A DNA stretch of 64,000 nt from Pyrus communis. Taxonomy: Eukaryota; Streptophyta; Magnoliopsida; Rosales; Rosaceae. The DNA lies in assembly GCF_963583255.1 (NCBI RefSeq), contig NC_084815.1, positions 6,433,724 through 6,497,723 on the forward strand, written 5' to 3'. Both the position numbers and the translations under genes were made by a program. The notes beneath the pieces are model-generated. The model was not told the origin of the DNA, made no database searches, and saw nothing but the letters and a program-made list of their open reading frames with translations. Below, piece after piece: positions 33,712 to 42,675 of this stretch (positions are counted from its first letter, which is position 1; every line of letters begins with the position of its first letter).

Positions 33712-36168
33712 TCAAGCTGGATCAAAGGGATCAATTGATCCGAGCTTGGATAGCAGATGATGAAAAGTAGTAAATGCCAGTCCTTTGGTGAAGATATCTG
33801 CTAGCTGGTCATGACTGCGAATGAAGTGTGTAGCAATTACCTTGGACTGCACTTGATTCCGAACATAATGACAATCAACTTCAATGTGTTTAGTTCGCTC
33901 ATGAAAGACAGGATTTGATGCGATGTGCATTGCTACTTGATTGTCACAGTGAAGGGACATAGGTTGCGGGTGAGGAAACCCTAGATCCGAGAGTAGAGTT
34001 TTGAGCCAAGTGAGTTCACATGCCGTTGATGCCATAGCACGATATTCTGCCTCTGCACTTGAGCGTGCAACCACACTTTGTTTCTTGCTCTTCCAGGTGA
34101 CAAGATTACCCCCTACGAATGTGCAAAAACCAGTGATAGACTTGCGATCGAGAGAGTTCCCTGCCCAATCTGCATCTGTATATCCCGAGATCTGAGTATG
34201 ACCATTATTGCGCATGAGGATCCCTCTACCAATGGAACCCTTCAGATAGCGAAGCACACGGTGAACAATCTTCATGTGATCTGTGTTTGGAGCATGCATG
34301 AACTGACTAACAATGCTGACAGCATATGATATATCAGGACGTGTGATAGTCAGATAAATGAGTTTGCCAACCATTCTTTGATAGTAACTTAAATTGGGAA
34401 CTGGATCACCGTGAGTTTTTAGCTTCAAGTTGCTATCCAAGGGGGTACGAGCAGGCTTGCAATCTGTCATTTTTGCTTCGTGAAGAAGATCCATGACATA
34501 CTTGCGTTGGTTGAGGAAGAAACCCTTGTGAGAGTGTGCCATCTCGATGCCCAGAAAGTATTTGAGAGTGCCAAGATCCTTGATAGCAAACTTGTTGTTG
34601 AGATACTGTTTAAGAGCATTAATCTCTGACATATTATCACCTGTCACAATTAGATCATCAACATAAATGAGCACAACTAGTTTACCCACTAAGCTGGAAC
34701 GAACAAATAGGGAAGAATCCGCAATACTTCGACAAAAACCAACCCTTTCCAGAACATGACTGAGCTTGGCATACCATGCACGTGGACTTTGCTTGAGACC
34801 ATAAATGGATTTATGGAGTTTGCACACCATTTCTGGATTGTTTGATTGAGGATGACCTGGGGGTAGCTTCATGTAAACCTCTTCTTCAAGTTCACCATGC
34901 AGGAAAGCATTTTTAACATCCATTTGAAAGAGAGGCCATGCATTGTTAATTGCAACCGACAACAATACTCTAACAGTGTTCATTTTTGCCACTGGAGCAA
35001 ATGTCTCTTTATAATCGACGCCATAGGTTTGTGTAAAACCTCGAGCAACCAAGCGAGCCTTATTCCTTTCGATTGTGCCATCTGAATGAAACTTAGTTTT
35101 GTACACCCAACGACTCCCCACTGCCTTCTTTCCTTTTGGAAGTTTCACTATAGTCCATGTGTTATTTTCATGGAGGGCTTGAAGCTCCTCTGCCATAGCA
35201 TTTCTCCACTCACTGTAAAGATTGGCTTCTTGAAAACTTTGAGGTTCTCGAGCTTCATTAATGGCACTTAGGAATGTAGCAAACGAAGATGAAACTTTGC
35301 TATAATCAATAACATCAGTCACGGGATACCTGGCAGTGTAGGTCACATAATCATGCAACTTGGATGGAAGTTTCCTCTCTCGTGCAGGATTGCGACGAAC
35401 TATAGGAGATTGAACTACAGGTATTTGAACAACATCATGGTTGGAAGGATCACTGGAGGGTGCATTGTGAATCTCTGATGAGGAAGGGTTTTCATCTTCA
35501 AGATGTTCCACCGAGTGAAGGTTAACATCATCCGGCACATGATCACTAGGAATGCATGTTGCATCTTCTCCGTTTGGACATGGAAAAGGAAATAAGTCCA
35601 TCAAATGCTCCCCCTGTCTAGAGTAATCCAGTGATTGTGAGAAGTAAGGAACATGTTCTTCAAATTTAACATCCCTTGAAACAACCATTTTTCTAGTTGT
35701 TGAATTATAGCACTTGTAACCTTTTTGGGTAGATGAATAACCTAGAAAGACACATTTGGCAGCCCTTGGGTCTAGCTTGTCACGATTTTGAGTTTGAATG
35801 TGAACAAAGCATGTACACCCAAAGACTCTCAAATGAGAAAAATTGATCTTTCTATTTTTCAAGACCTCATAAGGTGATTTAAAATTCAACACTTTACTAG
35901 GCAATCTATTGATGAGATATGCCGCAGTAAGGACTCCTTGAGACCAAAACTTCTTAGGCACATTCATGTGAAACATAAGAGCTCTAGTCTTCTCAAGTAG
36001 ATCTCTATTCTTCCTCTTGGCCACCCCATTTTGTTGAGGTGTTCCAACACAGCTTGTTTGGTGTAATATACCATGCGTGCTCAAGTAGTGTGACATGTTA
36101 TGAGATATATTCTGTGCCGTTATCTGATCGTAAAATATGAATTTTTGAAGCAAATTGGGTGGCCACAA
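33712..36168 (-). CDS. Copia C-terminal integrase, reverse transcriptase and RNase H, second half of pol
   Basis: Homology starts at about 36115 with SHNMSHYLSTHGILHQTSC and GTPQQNGVAKRKNRDLLEKT. The upstream part of the open frame is an out-of-frame extension, so the annotated Met is artificial. The catalytic Glu position of integrase appears as Lys (VAKRKNR, where VERKNR/AERKNR is usual). Reverse transcriptase: SRWVYKTKFHSDGTIERNKA, ARGFTQTYGVDYKETFAPVA, FQMDVKNAFLHGELEEEVYM, GLKQSPRAWYAKL and YVDDLIVTG (catalytic YVDD). RNase H: YTDADWAGNSLDRKSITGF, SKKQSVVARSSAEAEYRAMA, DNQVAMHIASNPVFHERTKH and DIFTKGL. It overlaps the end of the gag-protease frame by 71 bp in a different frame. Confidence 0.9.
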   Translation of the reverse strand: MWPPNLLQKFIFYDQITAQNISHNMSHYLSTHGILHQTSCVGTPQQNGVAKRKNRDLLEKTRALMFHMNVPKKFWSQGVLTAAYLINRLPSKVLNFKSPYEVLKNRKINFSHLRVFGCTCFVHIQTQNRDKLDPRAAKCVFLGYSSTQKGYKCYNSTTRKMVVSRDVKFEEHVPYFSQSLDYSRQGEHLMDLFPFPCPNGEDATCIPSDHVPDDVNLHSVEHLEDENPSSSEIHNAPSSDPSNHDVVQIPVVQSPIVRRNPARERKLPSKLHDYVTYTARYPVTDVIDYSKVSSSFATFLSAINEAREPQSFQEANLYSEWRNAMAEELQALHENNTWTIVKLPKGKKAVGSRWVYKTKFHSDGTIERNKARLVARGFTQTYGVDYKETFAPVAKMNTVRVLLSVAINNAWPLFQMDVKNAFLHGELEEEVYMKLPPGHPQSNNPEMVCKLHKSIYGLKQSPRAWYAKLSHVLERVGFCRSIADSSLFVRSSLVGKLVVLIYVDDLIVTGDNMSEINALKQYLNNKFAIKDLGTLKYFLGIEMAHSHKGFFLNQRKYVMDLLHEAKMTDCKPARTPLDSNLKLKTHGDPVPNLSYYQRMVGKLIYLTITRPDISYAVSIVSQFMHAPNTDHMKIVHRVLRYLKGSIGRGILMRNNGHTQISGYTDADWAGNSLDRKSITGFCTFVGGNLVTWKSKKQSVVARSSAEAEYRAMASTACELTWLKTLLSDLGFPHPQPMSLHCDNQVAMHIASNPVFHERTKHIEVDCHYVRNQVQSKVIATHFIRSHDQLADIFTKGLAFTTFHHLLSKLGSIDPFDPA

Positions 36169-38056
36169 GTCTATGAAAATCTTGAAAAACTTCCATCACT
36201 TCACTTTTAAATTTCAAAAGATACAACCAAGTAATCCTTGTGAAATCATCCACAAAAGTTACAAAATATTTATATCCATCAAAAGACTCTATAGTTGGTC
36301 CCCAAACATCGGAATGCACAATTTCAAAAGGGTTACTAGCCCTAGACAAAGAGGAAGTAAATGGTAATCTAGTAAACTTAGAAAAATGACAAACATCACA
36401 AGGACTTGTAACTTTGCACATATTTGGGAACAAGGTGGATAGAACTTTTTCAGAAGGATGTGCTAGACGTTGGTGCCAAAGTTGTTGTTCTTGAGCTAAG
36501 CTTGAAGTGACTTGAAAAACCTTGGGAACTTGAATATGCTTGGAAAGATAGTAGAGACCATTTAAGAAAAATCCTTCACCAATCGTCTTCTTGGTGACTA
36601 CATCCTGAAAGATCACATTTTTGGGAGAGAAAATGGCAAGACAATTTAATGAGTTTGTGATCTTGCTAACAGATAAAAGTTGAAAAGGGAATGAGGGAAC
36701 ATAAAGAGCCTCAGACTCGACATCACTTGAGATCAAATGTATTTTTCCTTTTCCCACAACCATAGCATTTTTTCCATTGGCAACTGACACTTGGGATGGA
36801 ATAGAAAATTTTTCAAATTTATGCAAGTTTGTAGACTTGTTAGTCATATGATCAGTGGCTCCAGAATCTATAATCCAATAATCATGCACATTACCAATGC
36901 TGAGAGCAGTTGAGAAGGAGTGTAAGATACCTGGGATGTCCTTTTGTACCACGCCTTCATTTCCAGCCAGGAAGCCAGCAAATTGTCCTAGTAGTGCAGT
37001 TTGATTGTTGTCACACTGATTTAGTGGTCCTTCACTATCTCCAAGACCTTGTTTCTTGTGAAGAAACATAGCAAACTCGTTGATCAGTGCAGCTGGATTA
37101 GTGGTGAACTTCAGTGCTCCATCAGAAGAAGTTGTGGCAACATGATTTGCCTTGTAAGAAGGGTTGTACGAGCCTTTCGAGACACCTTTGTTATCCCTAG
37201 GAAACTTTGGTTTTAACTCTGGATGAAGAATCCAGCATCGGTCTCTTGAGTGCCCACCAGCATCACATTGGCTACATTTTAAGCCAGTTTTCTTTCCTTT
37301 GTAGCCTCTCTCCTCACCAAGTTTTTGGTTAGAGAAGTAAGCCCTAGCTTCTGGTATATTTGCCTTCATGTCCAAGGTCATGACTTTCCTTCGAACCTCT
37401 TCTCTTTGAATTGTGGCACACACACTTGAAAAAGAAGGCAGGTCGGGATTCATGAGGATATGGCTTCGAAGATCTTCGAATTCAGGGCTCAGGCTTGCTA
37501 GGAGTTGGAATATTTTGTCTTCCTCGGCTCTTTTAGTTAGCACAGCAGCGTCGATGGTGTGTGGTCGATACACATTCAGCTCGTTCCACATAGTGGTCAG
37601 CTTTCCAAGATGTTGCACAAATGGCTTCCCTTCCTGTTGCAAACCAGCAATGTCCTTCTTTAACTGAAACACTCTAGCCGCATTGTTCTGATTTCCATAC
37701 ATTTCCTTGAGATTTTTCCAAAGAGTCATGGAGGATTCAGCATAGCTAAAAATTTCTGCAATCTTACGATCCATGGAATTGAGTAGCCACGACATGACTA
37801 ACTGGTCTTTGCATAGCCAAGCATCATACTCCGATGAGGTAGTCTCAAGCATTGGAATAGCACCATTAACATAACCAAGCTTTGATCGTCCTCCCAGAGC
37901 AAGAGAAATTGCTCTCTCCCATGGAAGATAGTTAAACTCATTTAGCAAGACAGAACTAAGACGTTGATTTGGGTTGATATCAATATCTGAGTGTGGTGAT
38001 GGTGGAGTAGCATGAAAGCCGTCTCCTTCCAAATTTTCTAAGCTTTCTTCAGCCAT
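36098..38056 (-). CDS. Copia gag, protease and N-terminal integrase, 652 aa, stopped by a frameshift
   Basis: The Gag part (residues about 25-240) has the plant retrotransposon gag pattern (WERAISLALGGRSKLGYVNG, MTLWKNLKEMYG, GKPFVQHLGKLTTMWNEL). A CCHC zinc knuckle CSQCDAGGHSRDRC follows near residue 260. The aspartic protease motif is WIIDSGATDHMT, and the GAG-pre-integrase motif is LWHQRLAHPSEKVL. Integrase begins with HSDVWGP (first catalytic Asp) and reaches the second catalytic Asp in RSDNGTEYIS, where the frame ends. The rest continues in another frame in the adjacent feature. The break lies in an AT dinucleotide run and looks like a 2-bp loss in the integrase catalytic core. The intact polyprotein would form the particle, cleave itself and integrate cDNA. 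Confidence 0.9.
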   Translation of the reverse strand: MAEESLENLEGDGFHATPPSPHSDIDINPNQRLSSVLLNEFNYLPWERAISLALGGRSKLGYVNGAIPMLETTSSEYDAWLCKDQLVMSWLLNSMDRKIAEIFSYAESSMTLWKNLKEMYGNQNNAARVFQLKKDIAGLQQEGKPFVQHLGKLTTMWNELNVYRPHTIDAAVLTKRAEEDKIFQLLASLSPEFEDLRSHILMNPDLPSFSSVCATIQREEVRRKVMTLDMKANIPEARAYFSNQKLGEERGYKGKKTGLKCSQCDAGGHSRDRCWILHPELKPKFPRDNKGVSKGSYNPSYKANHVATTSSDGALKFTTNPAALINEFAMFLHKKQGLGDSEGPLNQCDNNQTALLGQFAGFLAGNEGVVQKDIPGILHSFSTALSIGNVHDYWIIDSGATDHMTNKSTNLHKFEKFSIPSQVSVANGKNAMVVGKGKIHLISSDVESEALYVPSFPFQLLSVSKITNSLNCLAIFSPKNVIFQDVVTKKTIGEGFFLNGLYYLSKHIQVPKVFQVTSSLAQEQQLWHQRLAHPSEKVLSTLFPNMCKVTSPCDVCHFSKFTRLPFTSSLSRASNPFEIVHSDVWGPTIESFDGYKYFVTFVDDFTRITWLYLLKFKSEVMEVFQDFHRLVATQFASKIHILRSDNGTEYIS

Positions 38057-38136
38057 GATTGAAGGACAAGAAGCTCACAAATCTCTCAAGAGAACACCAC
38101 AGAGACAGGCCGGTTAGGGTCACTGCTCTGATACCA

Positions 38137-38388
38137 TATTGAATTTTTGAATGTCTATTTTTGTATATATGAAAACAAAGTACAAGGAGCTCATATAAAT
38201 GAGCGGAAGAAAAAAGCAACAGAAGAAAGGAAAACAAAAAAAAACAGAAGCCGAAAAACAAGTGAAAAAGAAATCAGCAAAACAAGGAAAAGCAAAAAGC
38301 AACAAAACAAGAAAAAGAAAGCAGCAGCAAACATGGAATCATAAAACATGGAAAAGCAAATCCTTGATTTATGGCACTTCTTCCAATA
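38137..38388 (-). repeat. 5' LTR of the Copia element
   Basis: 252 bp. The primer-binding site abuts it directly, with no spacer. Confidence 0.95.
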
Positions 38389-39633
38389 CTATAGCATGGC
38401 AAAGAAGAAACAACAAAGAAATAAAGAAAATTTAACCCTAAGCCCGGGGAACTTTCTGACATCTTTAAGTCATCAAACCGTCATGAAAATATGGCAAAAA
38501 TTGTACAGCAGTTTATGCCCATCCAAATTTTCCAACAAAGTAAGAAGTCCATGACAAAATTCGAAGTTAAATGAACACACATTAATAAGTGCATGTATCC
38601 TTCATACCGTCTCGAACCAACTGCTCAATCAATTGTTCACCAATCACCCCATCAGAAATTGGCAGCGGAGATAATAGTGTCTTTATTCTTTCTTCATTGC
38701 CAAGCCATCGTCCAATCATAATTATCATATCTCGCGACAAACTAATCTCTGCCGCTGTGGCATTTTCAGCCACAATGGAGTCGATGGCCCCAATGCAAAC
38801 TTCAAGGCCATCAAGTAAGCACCTTTGATGTGATGGAACGGATGAAAGCCATTCTTGAATAACTCGGCAAAGATTTTCCAAGTCCACAGAGCTGACTTCA
38901 AAAGGTTTAACCTAAGACCAGGCAACAAAGTTCAAAATATTTCTATATCCCATATATATCATGTCACGTTATAAATCTTTCTAACCACCCCACTCTACAA
39001 CCAAGGGAAATAAGGAAAAGAAGAGAGAAATACCTCTAGCTCAAGATGATTTCCAAATCGAGTTTTCAAATGCTGGGGACTACCGATGCATCTTAATCGG
39101 CCTCCAACCTTAAAAGAAAAATCAGAGTGGTGAAACAGTGATCTCAACAGTAGACTAGTGCTTCAAGTAGACTGGTAAGGTCAAAAGGTACCATGATCCC
39201 CATACGAGTGCAAAGTGCTTGAGCTTCATTCATGCTATGCGTAGTAAGTATTACTGCTGTCTTTCCTCGTCTGGTTGATAGACGAGATATCACTTCCCAC
39301 ATGAATCTTTTGGCAATTGGATCCATACCTAGTACAATTAATAGTGAGCAAGAATTCTAACTATATACCCAAATAAAAAGCAAAGTATATATGCTTTCAT
39401 ATGGTGGTGCACAGAATATTTTCCATAGAAACCAAGTAGGGGGTAGTTTAGAATATGTGTATTTCACCATCCATGCCTAGTAGGAGTATCCTCCACATTT
39501 CCTACAAAACAATTTAAGATGAATTACTTGTGTTAACGGACATTTTCCAATCCTTGGGCAGCACAACCTATATCAACTTTCATGCAGAAATATTTCATTT
39601 GTGTTCCCTCTGTAATTCGTATGGAACCACAAT

Positions 39634-40137
39634 GAGAATCTTCGTCAACTTCCGTTGAAAGCAACGGTTTTGGTTCTCTCTTGACATCCCAAGCTAGTTG
39701 TTGGAACCACCTGCTATCACCCCCTCATATGGCTCCATTAATTCCTTCCTGATGCTTTGGTGTTCAATAAGGTCGGTTAGGTAGAGATTTATTTTCTTAG
39801 TCAGTTACCTTTTGACTGACAGCCATAGCAAGATCACATATGAACCACACAAAGAATTTCACTCATCCCCTATTTAGTCATCTTCAGTTGAGAATCTTCA
39901 TCAACTTCCTTTGAAAACAACGGTTTTGGTTCTCTCTTGACATCCAGAGCTAGTTGGAACCACCTGCTATCACCTCCTCATATGGCACCATGATTCCTTC
40001 CTGATGCTTTGGTGTTCATTAAGGTCTTAGGCAGATATTTGTTTTCTTAGTCAGTTACCTTTTGACTGACAGCTATAGTAAGATCACAATGAACCACACG
40101 AAGAATTTCACTCATCCCCTATCTACTCATCTTCAGC
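39634..40137. repeat. 256-bp tandem duplication in an ABCA1 relic intron
   Basis: Two adjacent units start at 39634 and 39890 with GAGAATCTTC. They share CAACGGTTTTGGTTCTCTC, GGAACCACCTGCTATCACC, TTCCTGATGCTTTGGTGTTC and AAGAATTTCACTCATCCCC with several percent divergence. They lie between exons 39192-39328 and 40274-40424. Confidence 0.88.
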
Positions 40138-40934
40138 AGTTTCATAAAATAAAGGCAGTTTCATTATATAAACAGGGAACAAAACAAATTTGAAAATTTT
40201 GACTACAACATCCTATACTATAAATTTAAGGACTAGGCTATCAAGATTGTAGAGGAAGAACCGTTATGTATACCTGTTGACGGCTCATCAAGAATGACTA
40301 TAGAAGGATCTCCAATCATTGCAATCGCGACAGATAATTTACGCTTGTTTCCCCCACTGAGAGAAAATGATAGTTTGTTGGCATGCTTTAACAAGTCAAA
40401 CTCCATTAACTTTTCCATTACAACCTGTCCAAATAGCTTAAGGATTGAGGGTCCACCATTTGATTGATTATTCAAAACTATTAAAGGTTAAATGCCAAAT
40501 TCATTCCACGAATTTAAACATGAAAAAAGAATTGACTTAGAATTTAGCATGATAAAACTTGGATGGGAAATTCTAGAGTCATTAAAGTCTATGCAAATAG
40601 GAAATATAAACCAGCATTAAATACAGGTGCTGAAAAAAATAAAGTTCTATGAACTGTGTAACCAAAACAAAAAAGTATGAACTTTGAACACGTATACATA
40701 CATCATATACCCGGTGATCTGGTACTTCTTTTATTGTAGCATATAGCTCAAGATGTTCTTTAATAGTTAAGAATTCCAACAAAGCATCGAACTGTGGGCA
40801 AAATCCAATCTGAAATTCAATACAAAATGAGAAAAGTTAGTTAGGGTTTACCACAAATGAAGAAAATGAAAAAGGAAAAAAACAATAACTGTATGGGTCT
40901 GTGGATGCATATAGTCACCAACACACAGCATATA

Positions 40935-41445
40935 TGTTAGGATTTTGGCTCGTCAAATAAGTCTTAATTGGTTTAGGATAGTTTTAGGAAAATTAGAGGT
41001 ATACCGATTCTTGTCCTAGAGGGATTAGAAAAGAATTTCAGTTTTCCTTATTCAATTTAGGTTTGGATTTCTAGAAGTCTATTTGGATTTTGAATAAGTG
41101 TAATTTCCTAGTCCACTTTGAAATAGGAATTCAATCAGCCTTGGAACATGTAAGCCGACCCTATGCCTATAAATAGGTGCGGCAAGGCTTAATTTTTAGT
41201 GAGAGAAAAACTGTGACAGCCGAGACAAGAGAGAGATTAGTTCTAGGGTTTTGCAAAAGTTCTGTAATTCTCTATTATAATCAAAGGAGAGGTGATTTCT
41301 CTACCTACAGAAATCACAACTGAACGTAGGCAAAAATTCTGCCGAACCAGTATAAGTCTTGTGTGTTTCTAAGTTTTCTATATTTGCTAATTTAGTTTAT
41401 TACTTTGGTTACATTAAAGAATAAGGTCTATGCGGTTTTTCAACA
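40935..41445. mobile_element. Solo LTR (511 bp) in an ABCA1 relic intron
   Basis: The stretch begins TGTTAGG and ends TTCAACA, giving TGTT(A/G) inverted termini. A perfect 5-bp target-site duplication ATATA lies at 40930-40934 and 41446-41450. Inside are a TATAAATA-like promoter motif near 41168 and a promoter-distal CT/GA-rich region typical of plant Copia LTRs. No internal retrotransposon sequence remains, consistent with LTR-LTR recombination. Confidence 0.85.
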
Positions 41446-41831
41446 ATATACTTGTGCACAAATAGGAAGAAAAATTCTCGCATACATGTCGACGAGCAGC
41501 CTTGGGATTAGAGCATATATCCCTTCCAAATATATAAGCAGTCCCATCAGTTGGAGATTCCTCTCCTGCAAGGAAATTGTTAAATCAAAACGAAGGAATT
41601 GACAAATAATTCAATATTGAAAATATGCTGATTAACAATGCAGCACACAAGACCAGAAAATCAATACTAAGCAATGCAAAAGTGAAACCTTTTTACTAGT
41701 GTTTCACATAAATCACACATTACCAGGTTCACATGGAGATATATGGATGCATTGATGCAATAATATAAATAATAATATTCATCTCAGAAGACAGGCTAAT
41801 CTAAGTGAACTCAATATAAGATGATATATTT

Positions 41832-41984
41832 AAGGGAGATGATTTCCGCACACCCTTTTTCATCCCATGTGCACCCCCTGTTTATCCTTGATCATTGGAA
41901 CGAATAAAGTAAAAGAGAATCAAAGGACATAAATAGACAGGTGTGTAGAAAAAGAACAAAGGGTGTGTAGAAATCATTTCCCTT
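41832..41984. mobile_element. Small MITE with AAGGGA(G/A)ATGATTTC termini
   Basis: The left end AAGGGAGATGATTTCCGCAC and the reverse complement of the right end AAGGGAAATGATTTCTACAC match at 17 of 20 positions, and both continue ACCCTTT. It is 153 bp long with no coding capacity. It lies in the former exon 1 - NBD2 gap of ABCA1 relic B. The target-site duplication is unclear. Confidence 0.75.
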
Positions 41985-42254
41985 GAATTAAATCATTTTA
42001 TCTAGAGGTGGTTCCCTCAGACTAAGCAATTAATTACTGAACAAATGCTGCAATAATTACTGAGCAATTATAAAAAAAATTACGAATTCCTGACCGAATT
42101 ACGCACTAAAATCAACAAAAAAAAAGGCAAAAAAACTATAAATTTCTGATGATCACGTAAAAGAGTAGAAGAAAAATCAAGACTGTAAACATTAGCAAAC
42201 GAATTAAGATCAAAACTACAAAGTCAAAATTTGAATACAAAGTAGAGGAAATGA

Positions 42255-42255
42255 G

Positions 42256-42287
<32 letters not shown>

Positions 42288-42288
42288 T
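42255..42288. repeat. GA/CT microsatellite at the exon 1 donor of relic B
   Basis: A run of about 15 GA units (with one AAAG interruption) directly abuts the end of the recognisable ABCA1 exon 1, where a GT donor would be expected. Confidence 0.85.
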
Positions 42289-42675
42289 CTCGGCGCAGGT
42301 GACGAAAGGGTGACGAACTTTGAGAAGCCAATTCTTCCATAGCATAACCTTCAACTGCCTCCGTCCGGTTCCCATCTCCGCTACAAAGTCCAAACCCTGC
42401 AGCTCGCAACGATACAGAGACTGAGCAGCAAGCAATTCGGTTTTCCTCTTCGCTTTCCGCTTTCTCTCCCTGCCTTTCAGAATTTAGGGAGAGGGAAGTA
42501 GAGAGAAAGTGGGGCTGCTGACTACGACGGAGGAGGTGGCAACTGGGAAATGCTTGTGTAAGAGCAAGTTAGCATCAATAGGTAATAAAATATTAGTATT
42601 TTTGCATCTCCACACCAAACTGAATATGTAGTTAATAACCTTTAATGAACAGTAATTATCTTTTGCATCCTCATC

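Larger units (their letters stand above)
33453..38388 (-). mobile_element. Ty1/Copia LTR retrotransposon, near-complete and young (4936 bp)
   Basis: The LTRs are 33453-33704 and 38137-38388, each 252 bp, and differ at one base by eye (GGG against GTG). A perfect 5-bp target-site duplication CTATA (33448-33452 and 38389-38393) flanks the element. On the minus strand the 5' LTR is followed at once by the primer-binding site TGGTATCAGAGC (complement of 38125-38136, initiator Met-tRNA). The polypurine tract TTGAGGGGGAG lies next to the 3' LTR. The LTRs begin TATTGG and end CAATA, not TG...CA. It sits in an intron of ABCA1 relic B, same strand as the relic. The order protease-integrase-RT-RNase H makes it Copia. 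Confidence 0.96.
32093..42375 (-). pseudogene. ABCA1: ABCA1-type transporter relic B (exon 1, NBD2 and C-terminus), retrotransposon-split
   Basis: Exon 1 starts at 42375 ([30 protein letters not shown]); its donor site is replaced by a CT microsatellite. The next exons are from NBD2: 41486-41565 (SPTDGTAYIFGRDICSNPKA), 40702-40809 ([19 protein letters not shown]-loop region), 40274-40424 ([11 protein letters not shown] signature, [11 protein letters not shown]alker B), 39192-39328 ([16 protein letters not shown]-loop), 39034-39108 ([18 protein letters not shown]) and 38608-38911 (regulatory region). All are in phase with good splice sites. After the Copia insertion come 33285-33419 ([20 protein letters not shown]), 32259-32317 and 32093-32174 ([20 protein letters not shown], stop). 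TMD1, NBD1, TMD2 and the Walker A exon are absent. An extra G at the start of exon 33285-33419 and a TAG at its end (where Gln is expected) break the C-terminus. It cannot make a working transporter. Confidence 0.87.

Noticed and set aside
33376..33760. Lys-rich open frames within the LTR (also at 38147-38435)
   Set aside because: They are the antisense reading of the A-rich Copia LTR and appear in both LTRs; there is no evidence of a protein.
38124..38136. tRNA-like sequence (TGGTATCAGAGC complement)
   Set aside because: Position directly next to an LTR shows it is a primer-binding site, not a tRNA gene.
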